Source: Avena insularis (Eukaryota; Streptophyta; Magnoliopsida; Poales; Poaceae). Taken from it: DNA of 64,000 bases. Numbering within the stretch: position 1 is the first letter of the stretch; each line of letters begins with the position of its first letter. A model generated the notes under the pieces. That model did no database searches. It was given only the letters and a program-made list of their open reading frames with translations, and was not told the DNA's origin. The stretch lies in assembly GCA_023614405.1 (NCBI GenBank), contig CM042685.1, positions 186,902,257 to 186,966,256 of the forward strand, read 5' to 3'. The translations under genes and the position numbers were made by a program. Below are positions 22,220 through 34,471 of the stretch, piece after piece.

Positions 22220-25200
22220 TGCGGTGACCCAGCATACCACTGCATGATGTAGTATATTATAGTCATTGACATAACACCAATGAAACACCGTTCACTAGTA
22301 TTACACCCCTCAGAGTGGTACAACAGAAACACATCAGGTCCAATACATGGCTAAAGGTTGCAACTCACTCTTTACACAAGATCCAGAGAACACTCTAGGT
22401 TAGAGAGAGAGAAATAAACTTCTTACCAAGAAGAATCAGAAATAAACAACTCAAATACTATCATACTATTTAGACTAGTGTGCTAACTAATGGTCTGGCA
22501 TTTCTTCTATTGCAATACGCTACAGAAATACGTTGTATGGTTGGAGATTATATTCCTATCTAATCAGTAACTTCGTCTTCACTTGAGTTGATGTATATGT
22601 TGACTTTCTTGACTTCCTGGAGCATAACTTGATGTATATGTTGAAGAGCTTTAGCTTTGGTTGAAGATTCCTGGAGCATAACTTGATGTAGACGTTGTCT
22701 TAATGGCTTTAGAATCTAGCAAGGGTTAAGAAGATACGTTGAGTACGAGTGTACTTAGCAAGTTCGCTAGAAAAGGAGTGTTTGATGCACTATATCTACA
22801 GCCACAGACCGTAGGTCTTAGGCAATGCAAGTTTTCGTAAACATTTCTTCAAAGATTGCTTTTATTCTGAAAAGCTATGTCAGTCAGCCTTCATGGGTTT
22901 ACCAGAACTTTCATGGAGTTCCTTTCCCGCCGCGTTCGCAACTCCTTCCCGGAACAGGGAGTAACAAGTTACAGTTTTTACACTCTGCAGAGGTGCGTTA
23001 CTTTACCCATGAGAGATCAACTATTTGTTGCACAACCGGGCAGCTTATTCCCATCCACAATTCCATGATGTGGGGCCCATAAGATGATCCAATCCAATCA
23101 CTTCCCCCTTCGCGACCTCGCATGCCTCCTTGGTGTACACCATGCCCACATATTGGATTACAGCAATGGTTTGTACAGACCGTTAGATGCCAGAACTATC
23201 GTGGGACGTTAAGGGTTCCCACTCATATGCTGCATATCCTCTATGAATTACCAATTAATATGCACGCTACGAGGATAACAGCCACGACCTGCACATCCGG
23301 CTACATGCGAGAGGAAGAAGATACAGCTGACTTCTCCGTCCCATACCAAATCTCATGGTTAACGCGTGATATACGGCGCAAGAATCACGGGCGACATTGG
23401 TTGTTAAGTCCTAGATAATATGTTCCTTTACCACCAAAACTTTTATAGTATGTTATTACCTCATGGTAAATAACCTATAATCACATTATTATGAAAATAG
23501 TGTTTTCGGACCTTTTTCAAATGTAGGTGGTGACACATTGGACTTGTAAAATACTTTACAAAAAATAATCAAAGAACATGAGCAAGTGCGAACTTGCCTT
23601 CTGTGATTGCAAGATTATGCACTCACGGTCTTCAAGACAATATAAGATCCAATATCTGAAATCAGCATCATTGGTCCGGTAAGGACTAATGTTTAAAGAA
23701 GCAAAATGCTTTTATGCATAAGTAATGTGATGCATTTAATAAACGCGAATCCAGGGGATAACGTTTTTCTAGGGTTTGGATTCTGGAAATGGTTACTTAA
23801 GAATGTGTTGTCCCTTTTAGATAAGTTTCATACTTGTGCTTCTTATTGAGGCTTGTGAGTGTGTGTGAAACAACATATAATTACAATATTATAAAACAAT
23901 GAGACACACACAAATGTGAAATGCTACTCAAGATTTCTTATATAAGAGTTGTTGTTTGAAGTGGCAAAAAGAATAACATTTGAAGAAAAGATTTCTTTTC
24001 TAAGGTTTAAAAAATCTTTATTGTTAATAGGATGTGTTCAATGTCTTTTGGTGTGTGATTGATTAATTTGGACTTGAGATGCTTTATGTCTTAATTGGAA
24101 TAGACCAAAGTTAACTATAAAAACATATGTAGTTTATTAGACATAATGTTTATAAGCCTTGAGACTATAGTTAAGTTTAAAAGAACATAGATGGTTTGGA
24201 AGTGTAATGCTTATGATATTTGTACCTTGTGTACCTGGTAATGTTTCCTTAAGGTTTCTTAAGAATAGTTATATTTTTACTTGGTGTAGTGGTTTCTTGA
24301 TTTTTATAATGGAATAGTAGCATTTACTTTTTTATAGATGAGTGGTTATAGTTTATAAAGAAATAATATTACTTAACTATATATGGACTTACTATAGTGT
24401 GGTGATGGTTTTGTAATCTGGTGGTTGAAGTAGATGGAAAAGATTTAATTTATTCACAAGTTGTTCTTTAAGGTTTTTATAGTTAATAAGAATCCTTTTA
24501 GAATATAATCTTCACTTAGGTTGAAGATAATTTAATAAAATGGTATTTATAATGTTTTGAACCATTATGACTTCATATTATCAATATTTAAGACTAATAC
24601 TATTTATTAGACTTAATTGACTAATTTTTAGAAATATTAACAAATTTTATTTACCCTTATATAAATTAATAACTAAGGGAATAGGTTTAAATTCAAGTTG
24701 CTAAGTATTAAGTTTTTATTTACTTTAAAAGTGGAGTATTATATTTTTAACAAGTAGACATTATTTTTGTGATCATTTTGATATATTACATTTATTTTTG
24801 TGATTCATAAATAATAAAATATGATTTTATAAGATTTATTATTTTATAAATACATAATAAATAATAAATACTTATTTAAGTGAAGTAATAATGCATGATT
24901 ATAGTTTTAAAGTATTATTTTTATTTTTCTAATATTTTTGGTATTTTATTTATATTTCTTTAAGATTTACCAATTTAAAATATGAATTTTCAAAGTATTA
25001 ATACTTATAAAATCTTTATTAATAATAACTATTTAAATTGCCAACATAACAAATTTTTATAATGGATTAATCTTATAGATATTATTTTTCTAAACATTTT
25101 CAAATATAATACATATTTTTTTGAATTATAAAACAAAAGTTATGGATTTAATCATTTAATAATATTTAATGATTTTATTTTATTTCTGGAATATTTAAAT

Positions 25201-28200
25201 TTGGGTTTATATTCTTTCTTTATTTCTTATACAGAAAATAACCTTTTGCACCGGGGCTAAGCCTACCCAAGGTCACTGACCTGTGGGCCTATGGCCACAT
25301 CATCAGCCATGCGAGACAGAGACTAGGTCAAACTAGCTGACTAGGCCGGGGGTGACGTTGGCATGACGTCATCGGAGCTTGATCCTCTCAGATCGATGAT
25401 GGATCAGGTGATTTGGTGCGCGCGCGGGCTATAGTGAGGCTTGTTGGAAAGAGGACGATGCGAGAAGTCTAGGAGTGGTGGAGCCGCTAGCAAATGGTCG
25501 TCGGAGGATGGTCAACGACGGTGGACAACGGCGGTGGTGTCGGGTGCTCGTGGTGTGAACGAACTAGAGCGAAATACAGAGAGTAAAAGGTACTGGAAGA
25601 ACCAGTGGATCACCCTGGTTGCAGCGGTGGTGCCGGCGAGGACTGGTGCGGTCGGAGACGAGCTCTCCGATGAGGATTTCGACGAACTGTCGTAAAGAGA
25701 AACGGCAAAATTCGCCCTCTCCAGTGCTCCCCTTGATGCAAGATTCCAACCAGAGGATCTACGGAGCACGGGGCATCTCCATGGCTACTTGGAAGAGAGT
25801 GGGAAGGTGCGGCTCGATAGTGAGGCAAGCTAGGGTTTTGGCACTAATGAAGAAATTGAGAGAGAGAGAGCTGTAGAGGGGGAAATGGGGATGAGGACGA
25901 ACAGACGACGTCGTGGCGTTCTTATCCCTTCCTTCCAGGAGCGGTAGCACTCATCACAGTGCGGCGGTCCATCGACGGCGGAGCTCCAGCCAGCGAGCTG
26001 CTTCCATTAGGTGACGTAGACGACGATGCGACATTTGCAAAAAAAACTGGAACGTTTACTCTCTTGATCCGTAGTCCCCGCGCTGGCCCACTCATCAGTC
26101 ACTGAGTGAGAGGAGCCGGGCTGGTTACTGGGCCGAGGTGGCTGCTGCGGGCTGCTCGTGAGCAGTGGATAAGGAGAAGGAAGTTGGGCCATGGGCCATA
26201 TTTGGTCTCCTTCTGTTTTTTCCTGGTTCTTTTTTTCTATATTCTGTTTTGATTACAGATTTGAATTTGCATCTTTAATTTGAAATTTTCTAACAAAGTT
26301 TACTTGCTGAATATTTGCAACAACAATTTATATTGATTGAGATTTATTTTGTAAATATTAATGATGAATATTTTATATTTCTTTATTTTCTTTATATGAA
26401 TCCCTTTTAATATTTTGTAGAAGCCTTTATTATTAATTTTCTTTCTATACTAAACCATGGCTTTATTATAGGATATTTCCGTATTTGATTATAAAACTTA
26501 ACTCTAGTTAACTCATAGTTGGAATAGAATTTTTTATATATAATGATCCTATATCATTATTTGATGCATGAAATACAAAGGAAATCAGTAGGGTTAATAT
26601 TACTCCCATTAATTTAGAAAATGGCAATGTACATATTCTATTATGATAAACATAGAAGTTTAGGGTTTTAATTGTAAGTGTTTACCCAAGGGTTTAGGGT
26701 TCTTAATTTTCTTATATTCTTTTATTGATGTGAGTAAAGATTTAATAGTTAAGCATATTGTCTTTTGTTTGTGATCTTTAATGGTATTACCTTTTAAAAT
26801 AGGAAGTTATTAACTAAAATTCTTTATGGAAAAGAATTGATAATAATATCTCCTAAACACATATGGTTAAGACAATTGGAAATGTCAGAGATGTGCTTAG
26901 GTGATTTGCTATAGGAAATATTCCTATAAGGCTTTTTGGAAATAATATGATTTATCTAACAGAGGATATGGATGTTAAGCTTGATCATAGTGTTTAGCTT
27001 CCATAGTTCACAATCCTGGACTTATAATTAAGGAATTCCTTTCCTAGATATACTACTTTTTCCTATCCATCATCATGGTTAGCATGATGAACTTTACATC
27101 ACAAGAATCTTCCTATCCACCTTTTATTCTTCTAAACTCATTGATGAATCCAATGAGTTTGACACTAAAGCATTTCATGATCTTCACCTATCTAGACTTG
27201 GTTATATCAACTACTCTTCTGCTAATAACATTCAATCCAACAGGTGGCTACTTCTAACTCCGTTCCTATTATTCCATAATCATCCACCACTAATATTACT
27301 CCAGTAGATGGGTTTATAATTAGATATACATCCAATCCTACTCCACCTCAAGTGTTTACTATTTTCCCAGAGGAAAATACTAACTCTATAATTCAATGCT
27401 GCTCTAACATCATCTTAATCATACAATCTTACCCGTACCTGACTCCAATATCTCATATTAGAGTTCAATCAAGTTTTACCCACCAATGTTACTTATACAA
27501 GATATAAGCATTCAATATTGGTGTCTAAAGCATGATCATTATAATCCTTTGATCCCTTATGGTTTAGGTTCTAATGAGCTAGTCAAGGCTTCATCAATAC
27601 AACTTTACAATTGTATTGAAATTATCCTCTTAGTATCTCTTATTGGATTAAGGGTTGTTTATTCATGGACTATGCCTACTTGATCCAATAGAATTACTAC
27701 TGGTAACTATCTTCAGGATTCCTCCTTGTAATTTTATTTATTACCATAAAACTATATAATCTAAATAACTCTTCTATTCATTTAGGAGTGATTTTAACTC
27801 CATCAATTATCATATTGATTTGATTCTCTTTAATCACTCCCATCCTATAGATGATAACTACAACTAGCATTACTATTTACCTCTTCTTAGTTGTGTCTTT
27901 ATACGCACTTAAATGTATGCTATGATATGGTCAAGAGTTGATAGATTAAGAATTGTTGAATCAATAGTTGATTACTCAACATTGATGAACAACAGATATT
28001 GAGATAGGATTCCGTAAGGATTGATATGGAAAGAAAGATACATGGTGCATGATCTTGACTTGGTTTCTTTCCTACTCAATCACACTAAAGAGTTAAAGTT
28101 AGGTATTAGCATGACACTCATAGTAAGAATAGATAAGAATAAGAGAGATCAGGATTAGTCATTACATTCTGATTACTTGAGTTGTAATCTTAACCTTGTA

Positions 28201-28532
28201 TTCATAAGTTGTTGTGAGGAATATTATGATATGATCCCTTAAGGATCAGATATCAGTCATTAAGCAATGCATTATGAGTGACATTTTTACTATATTTGAT
28301 CTACCCCTAGATCAAATCATGTGTACCCAAATAAGGTTTTGGCAAAGGTCATATTGAAACTTATCACAGTCAACTTGATGATCTACCTCAATTCCATCAA
28401 TTTGAGAGAAGCTTCAATCACTTTGATAGGTTTTGTTCAAAAGCACGAAAATTATTCGGATTTTCTATGCATGAATGCAATGCACACATCTGGGTTCAGC
28501 TTATTTCTGAGCTCTAATGCTGGGATGTTACA
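22220..28532 (-). mobile_element. Element H: probable 6.3-kb solo LTR
   Basis: The ends are TGCGGTGACCCAGC (left) and GCTGGGATGTTACA (right), so the minus strand opens TGTAACATCCCAGC. AGGGG flanks both sides (22215-22219, 28533-28537), and removing H restores the array unit. Only one GC-rich island (about 25250-26200) is present. The end sequences do not recur inside, and no PBS, PPT or pol motif was seen. This fits a solo LTR better than a full element. Left-hand part 22980-23020 has a word (CTGCAGAGGTGCGTTACTTT) similar to the block in D, G and E. AT-rich flanks (23400-25240 and 26230-28500) contain no supported gene. Confidence 0.65.
25250..26200 (-). promoter_or_regulatory. GC-rich island of H
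   Basis: Position and composition match the promoter/leader islands of D, G and E. Its left border (25300-25400) has TGACTAGGCCGGGGGTGACG, similar to the border of the D island. Open frames on both strands (25441-25950) overlap each other and look non-coding. Confidence 0.4.
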
Positions 28533-29495
28533 AGGGGGGATTTGCATATTTGCCACGTTTTAGATTGCAACTTGCATATTTGCCATTTTGTGTGTTGTTG
28601 ACTTGTGGTGGTCATGTGGCAAATATGTAAATTTCAAAGAAAATGGTCGTCATGTGTGGCGATCGAAGCCAATGAACGATGAGACCGTCATGTGGGGCTG
28701 TCGAAGCCAATGACCGATGGGGCTGTGATGTGTGGCTAGAGGGGGATTTGCATATTTGCCATGTTTTAGATTGCAACTTGCATATTTTCCATTTTGTGTG
28801 TCGCTAAAATGTGTTGGTCATGTGGCAAATATGAAAATTTCAAAGAAAAGTTTCGTCCTAGGGGGCCATCGAAGCCAATGAACGATGGGGCCGTCGAAGC
28901 CAATGACCGATGGGGTCGTGATGTGTGGCTAGAGGGGGGACTTGCATGTTTGCCACATTTTAGATTTCAACTTGTATATTTGCCATTTTGTGTGTCCTGA
29001 CATGTGGTGGTCATGTGGCAAATATGCAAATTTCAAATAAAAGGTTCATCCTATGGGGTCATCGAAGCCAATGAACAATGGGGCCGTCATGTGGGGCCGT
29101 CGAAGCCAATGACCGATGGGGCCGTGATGTGTGGCTAGATGGTATATTTGCATATTTGCCACGTTTTAGATTGCAACTTGCATATTTTCCATTTTGTGTG
29201 TCGCTGACATGTGGTGGTCATGTGGCAAATATGCAAATTTCAAAGAAAAGGTTCGTCCTGTGGGGCCATTGAAGCCAATGAACGATGGGGCCGTCATGTC
29301 TGGCCATCGAAGCCAATAACCGATGGGGCCGTGATGTGGGGCTGGAGAGGGGATTTGCATATTTGCCATGTTTTAGATTACAACTAGCATATTTTCCATT
29401 TTTGGTGTCGCTGACATGTGGTGGTCATGTGGCAAATATGCAAATTTCAAAGAAAAAGTTTGGCAGATATGCAAAATTGGCAAATATGCAAAAAT
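28533..29495 (+). repeat. Tandem array, right part: ~205-bp units with internal inverted repeats
   Basis: Unit starts near 28538, 28742, 28935, 29142 and 29352. Most units contain the arms TTTGCATATTTGCCAC and GTGGCAAATATGCAAA about 70 bp apart, which are exact reverse complements, and then one to three copies of a GGGGCCgtc...GAAGCCAATGA subrepeat. The last unit decays into short GGCAAATATGCAAAA words at 29460-29495. Small frames at 28794-29633 only read the repeat. Such arrays occur subterminally in DNA transposons, but no terminal inverted repeat was found here. Confidence 0.85.
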
Positions 29496-29850
29496 CCCGG
29501 AGCAGCTACTCCCCCAAACATTGATAGGTGAGGTCGTGTATGACACACGTGAGGTCGTCTCTCTCTCTCTCTCATCCACTCCCATCCCCCAGCCCCGAGC
29601 AGCTCCTACCCCACCGGCGGTCAGAGCAGCCATCGTTGGCGCGTCGGCGGCTCCGTCCTATGGTGGCATCAGACGGACTGTCGCGCTGCACCTCAACCAC
29701 GGCTCTAGCACATGTTTCTTCCGCATACATTATACGTTGAGGCAGTACCAACCACAGGCAGGTCTGCCGCCCATAATGACCGGGATTTTGTTCCGCCTCC
29801 ATAGCTCGACGTACGGTCGCAGCAATTGCTAGTAGTGCTTGGTAAGACCT
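29496..29850 (+). other. CT-repeat and GC-rich candidate first exon
   Basis: A (TC)n run at about 29551-29571 is followed by a GC-rich stretch with a plus-strand open frame to 29832 (Pro/Ala-rich, then HLNHGSSTCFFRIHY). The frame begins inside the array, so its start is not credible as given. A CT-rich leader followed by GC-rich coding sequence is a common grass gene start. I do not recognise the product. Confidence 0.25.
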
Positions 29851-30051
29851 TCGCTCCTACTCCGCCCACCCTAATCGATTGGGTTCCCGTAATTTCCTTG
29901 ATATTGCAGGGGTAAATTATTCTTTAATGTCTGGTCATAGCAGGTACACCAGCGAGGGTGGGATTCGATCATGTCATGGCCACATTCTCCTTCTCCTACC
30001 ATGTCGGAAGTGTAGGTAGCTCCTTCTCTTTGTACTACCATTGAATTTGAA

Positions 30052-30483
30052 GTGCTGCCATGGCTTGTCGAACTGATTTTAATTGGGTTTGTTTTGGGAT
30101 TGTTACAATGTGCTATGCAGGCCGATGATCCATGGTACATTGCATACCAAGATGAATCAACCCAGTGGTCTAGCCAGAGGATGGATTTGGAGGAGATGGT
30201 TGCCAATTTAGGTGATGAATTGGCCCGTAAAAACCTATTGATATTAGAGCTGAAGCATACTGTCGAGGAAGAAAATAAGAACTCAGAGCTTATTTGCAAA
30301 GAGAAGTTGACACTTGAGGCTGATCTTGCTGTATCTAATCAAGTGGTAGAAAATGTAAAACATGAACTTCAAGTGAAGGGGGAGGAGAATAGTAGATTCA
30401 TGTGGACAGTTTTAGTAGTTGTCATCCCCGTCCTAACAGTTACACTATGGGGTTGTGGTGAAGGTGGCACATTTAATGATTAG
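30052..30483 (+). CDS. Hypothetical coiled-coil protein with hydrophobic C-terminal segment
   Basis: 143 codons from ATG 30052. Residues ~1-22 are hydrophobic (LPWLVELILIGFVLGLL). At ~24 the DNA reads TGCTATGCAG/G, a good splice acceptor, so the true exon may begin there and the hydrophobic part may be intronic or a different exon. Residues ~45-110 are rich in Glu/Lys/Leu with heptad-like spacing and probably form a coiled coil. Residues ~116-134 (TVLVVVIPVLTVTLWG) look like a membrane anchor. I do not recognise the family. It lies ~550 bp after the tandem array and could be a gene or a fragment captured by a transposon. Confidence 0.4.
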   Translation: MLPWLVELILIGFVLGLLQCAMQADDPWYIAYQDESTQWSSQRMDLEEMVANLGDELARKNLLILELKHTVEEENKNSELICKEKLTLEADLAVSNQVVENVKHELQVKGEENSRFMWTVLVVVIPVLTVTLWGCGEGGTFND

Positions 30484-30943
30484 TTGAATTGATAGCAAAT
30501 TTAGAGAGTAGAATTGTTATTCGATGGATGGTTGTGAGTTCCTGCTAATTTAGTCACTTTGCGGTCCCAAAGTTGTCATGAGAATGCATTGTGGGGCCTG
30601 AGTTGCTTGCCATTGGATCTAGCTACCCAGAGTTGGCGTGCCAAATGCCATGTAGACTTGCAGCGTTGACGGCAGCATCCAATCCTTGTTCTTCCTGACG
30701 CCCCATTCTTCTTCTCTAGAGAGGTGATTTGTCAAAGAAAGTACTACTCCCTCCGATCCAATTTAGTTTACTCAAATTCTTCAAGATACAGATGAATCTA
30801 ATACTAATTCATGTCTATGTACAATCGAATCTAAAAAAATATAAATCAACTAATACAAGCCCACCAGATATTGTCAAAGCAACTACTGCTACTTATGAAT
30901 AAGCTTTAGAGCATATCCATCGGTCTCACGGCTCAAATACATA
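30484..30943. other. Spacer with a one-sided Stowaway-like end
   Basis: No gene. At 30747 CTCCCTCCGATCCAATTTAG follows a TA (30745-30746), a Stowaway-type terminus, but no matching opposite end was found within ~200 bp. Confidence 0.45.
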
Positions 30944-31032
30944 CTCCCTCTGACCCATATTAGCAGTAAAACTTGACTAGATACGTTTCATATCTAGATG
31001 GATCCAAGTCAACTAATATGGGTCGGAGGGAG
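30944..31032. mobile_element. Stowaway-type MITE (89 bp)
   Basis: The left end CTCCCTCTGACCCATATTAG and the reverse complement of the right end agree at 19 of 20 positions. TA dinucleotides flank both sides (30942-30943 and 31033-31034). Length, TIR and TA target are those of Stowaway (Tc1/mariner-mobilised) MITEs of grasses. Confidence 0.92.
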
Positions 31033-31064
31033 TATCAAATTTATTCAAATCGGTTCACGGGGGC

Positions 31065-31595
31065 TTGATCTACGCCGTCGCGGTGATGTTGCGGATGATG
31101 GATTCAATCATCATCGCATCGATGACCACTGTCGGCACCGCCGCCGCTTCGATGTCTTTCATCAGCAACATATCTGAGGAGGTGAACAGGAGTGAGACGG
31201 ACAGAGACAGAAATTTCAGACGCTTAGATCCTCACCGTCGCACGCTGTTCCAGTCGCCACGCTTGGATCCATGCCTCTGCAAGCCGTTCCGACCCCTAGG
31301 CTTAGGTCAGCGCCGCCACATGCTGTTCCGACCACCAGGCTTAGATCCGTGTCGCTGCACGCCGTTCCGACCCCCACGCTTAGGTCGCTGGCGCACGCCG
31401 TTCCAACCGCCAGGCTTAGATCCGCGCCGCCGCACGCCGTTCGGACCGCCACGCTTAGAACCGCGTCGCCGTACGTATATAGGAGGGGAGGCAGATGAGG
31501 CTGGTATACATGCGACAGGGAAAGGGAGGGAGAAACTTCCAGCCCGTCGGGCTCTCCTCTCCATACAAGGTAGGTGCGCCCATCGGGAGAGAGAG
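31065..31595 (+). CDS. Unrecognised ORF with 13-residue repeats, cut by an LTR
   Basis: ATG 31065 opens a frame with a hydrophobic, Met/Ala/Ile-rich first 35 residues and a polar linker. Seven repeats of about 13 residues follow (consensus near RLDPRRRTPFRPP, residues ~53-141), strongly basic and proline-rich. The frame then runs into the LTR of element G at 31596, so the original end is lost. No family recognised. The in-frame periodicity argues for past coding, or for a minisatellite whose unit happens to be a multiple of three. Confidence 0.3.
31221..31478 (+). repeat. 39-bp minisatellite, about 7 units
   Basis: Units of 39 bp (two of 36 bp) built on CGCTTAGATCCGCGCCGCCG-like and CACGCCGTTCCGACC-like halves. 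All length changes are multiples of three, so the frame of the 31065 ORF is preserved throughout. Confidence 0.8.
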
Positions 31596-31602
31596 TGTAA
31601 GA
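31596..31602 (-). repeat. 3' LTR of element G, first 7 bp
   Basis: TGTAAGA. Joined to 40125 onwards it restores the LTR end TGTAAGACCCCACC. Copia-1 entered after base 7 and duplicated TAAGA. Confidence 0.75.
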
Positions 31603-33260
31603 TGTTGTAATTATGCCCTAGAGGCAATAATAAAGATGTTATTATTATAATTCTTGTTCATGATAATATTTATATTCCATGCTAGAATTGTATTAAGCGG
31701 AAACTTTAATACTTGTGTGGTTTGTGAACAACACCGTGTCCCTAGTACGCCTCTAAGGACTAGCTCATTGATTAATGATGGTTAAGGTTTCCTAACCATG
31801 GACATGAGTTGTCAATTGATAATGAGATCATATCATTGGGAGAATGATATGATGGACAGACCCAAACTAAGCAAAGCAATTAGATCGTGTCATCGTGTTC
31901 GTCTTTGCGAAGCTTTTCTTATGTCAAATATTGTATTCCTTAGACCATGAGATAATACAACTCCCTGGTATCGAAAGAAAGCTTTGAGGTCATCAAACGT
32001 CATCCTATGAGAGGGTGATCATAAAGGTGTCTCGGTGATCGGAAAGTATCATTGGGTTGTATGTATCGAGATGGGATTTGTCCCTCCCAAGTCGAGAGAT
32101 ATACTTGGGCCCACTCGGTAATCGATATCAATACAGCTTGCAAGCATGTGGTTAAGGAGTTAATCACAAAGTGATATCGGATTCTGAGCGAGTAAAGTAC
32201 TTCTTTGTGAGCGAGATTGAACTAGGTATGGCCAGTAGCGATCGAATCTCGCAAGTAAAATATCGCGAGGCGAAGGAATATATATATATGGGATTGATTG
32301 AATCCTGGCATCGTGGTTCATCCGATATGATCATCGATGAATGTGTAGAATCAATATGGGTTTCGGACCCGCTGTTGATTATTGATAGAAGATCATGTAC
32401 GCATATTCTCGAACCCGCGGGTCACACATAACGTGTCTCGGCTAGGATAGATTGGATAATTGGTTTATGAGTTTTTGTTGGTCTTGGATGGGATCCGTGA
32501 CATCACGAGAGGTTCCAGAGTGGTCCGGAGAATAAGATTCATATAAAGGCGGTGCAGTTTTGGAGTTGAATTGTTAGGGTTAATCGATATTGTCGGAAGC
32601 TTCTAGAACCTTCGGAAGGGACCAACATGGCCACACCTTCCGGGAGGGCATGGGCCTATGAGGGAGTGCCCTGGCGCATTGGGCCAGGGCACAAGGCCCA
32701 TAGGGCCCAGCCGACCAAGAGGGTTTAAACTCGAGATAGAGCTTCTAGAAGGGGGTTTCCTTGCCCCCACTCCCTCCTTGGGGCCGCGGTTTGGCTTGGG
32801 GGAGGGGCTAGGCTGCGCCCACCCTCTATATATAGAGGGCTGGGCGCACCACCCACACCTTCCCTCCAACCCTAGCTGTCTTGCCTCCTCTCTCTCCTCC
32901 ATTTGTTTGTGGTGAAGCCTGCTGCAAAAATTCTCCACCATATACACCACGCCGTCGTGTTGTAGATCAATCCGTATCTCCACCATACTTGCTGGTCCGA
33001 GGAAGGAGGAGGCGTCGAGGTGCTGCGTGTGCATCTCACGGAGGCACCGCCACTTGTGGTGCTAGATCAGATCGGATCGCGAGGAGGAGAAGCGAGTCGA
33101 CTACATCACCCACGCGTTAAATGAGCGTTCATCTTGAATCTTCAAGGGTATGAAGATATAATCAATCTCTCTCGTTGTTTGCATCTCCTAGATTAGATCT
33201 TGGCTTTCCCTCTGTTAGCATCTGTAGAAAATTCTGATTTACTATGCATGAAACCCTTGA
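31603..33260 (+). repeat. Copia-1 5' LTR
   Basis: Starts TGTTGTAATTATGCCC, ends AAACCCTTGA (CA to GA change). The body (AGGCAATAATAAAG) is the Triticeae BARE1/Angela/WIS signature. TATA-like CTATATATAGAG at about 32824-32835. Differs from the 3' LTR mainly by small indels. Open frames at 32171-33120 are LTR frames. Confidence 0.92.
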
Positions 33261-34471
33261 TGGTATCGAGCTAGATCTATGCGTAGATGTATTTCCGAGT
33301 AGAACACAACATGGTTGTTGCGGCGTTGATGTTTTCTGTTGCAAGCCTCTTGTTTGTGTTCTTCTTATGGCTGGGATAGTGAGATTGAAGCGGTCTGGCC
33401 AACCTTACGCGATGTCATTAGCGAGACGGCTCCGCACTTGACGTGTGGCTTGTTCCACACATGCGGTGGTGGATGCAGTTTCTCTCACTATAGTTGTCAA
33501 GGGATCTACACGGAGTTTGGCAACCATAATATCACCGTTGTGGCTTTCCGTAGTAAGAATCGTTCTTAGCATCTACTCCCATAAGCCACGTAAAACATGC
33601 AACAACAAAGTAGAGGCGTCTAACTTGTTTTTTGGGGAGTGTTCTGTGATATGGTATGGCCCAAGATGTGATGTGTATAATGTGTCACGATGATCATGTT
33701 TTGTAATGTTTCACGACTTGCATGTCGATGAGTACACAACCGGCAGGAGCCATATGGTTGTCTTTATAATTGTGTATGACCTGTGTGTCAACTTCTTATA
33801 CACCATGTAATAGTTTCACTTTATCGCTAAGTAGTTAGCAATAGTTTTAGTTGCTATTCATGGTGGAGGAAATCATGGTGGAGTGATGGAGATCATGCCG
33901 GCACGCACAAGATGGAGATCATTGCGCAAAGATTGGCTATACCATGTCACATAAAGTTATATGCATGTGATGTTTATCCTTTTATGTATCTTATTATGCT
34001 TAGATCGCGACGGTAGCATTATAAGATGATTCCTCACTTAAAGATCAAGATAAAACTGTGTTCTCCCCAAGTATGCATCGTTGCGAAAGTTCGTCGTGTC
34101 CAAGCATCACGTGATGATCGGGTGCTATAGACTCTATGCTCACATACAACGGGTGCAAGCCAGTTTTGCACATGCGAAAATACTTGGGTTTGACTTGACG
34201 AGCCTAGCATGTACAGACATGGCCTCGGAACACATGAACCGAACGGTTAAGCATGAGTCATATGAATGATATGATCGACACCTTGTTTTCCACCATTGAA
34301 ACCACATCTCTTCTCGTGAAGATCAGATTAGGTGTGGTGAATTTGGATCGTGTTCACTAAACAACTTGAGGGATGTTGAATTTAGTGGGAGTTCATCTAG
34401 TAATTTGATTAAAAGTTGAACTAGTTATCATGAACATAGTCTAATTTGTACTTGCAAATATTGTAGATCAC
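33261..34471 (+). other. Copia-1 PBS and leader
   Basis: PBS TGGTATCGAGC at 33261-33271 (one base short of TGGTATCAGAGC) abuts the LTR. The ~1.2-kb untranslated leader is typical of BARE1-type elements. No supported ORF. Part of it is matched on the minus strand at 3999-4174. Confidence 0.8.

Noticed and set aside
28794..29633. Short ORFs reading the tandem array on both strands
   Set aside because: They follow the repeat unit, change frame between units and have no independent support.
29828..29838. TAGTAGTG as a CACTA-transposon end for the array block
   Set aside because: No CACTA-type partner end and no 3-bp TSD could be paired with it in the window.
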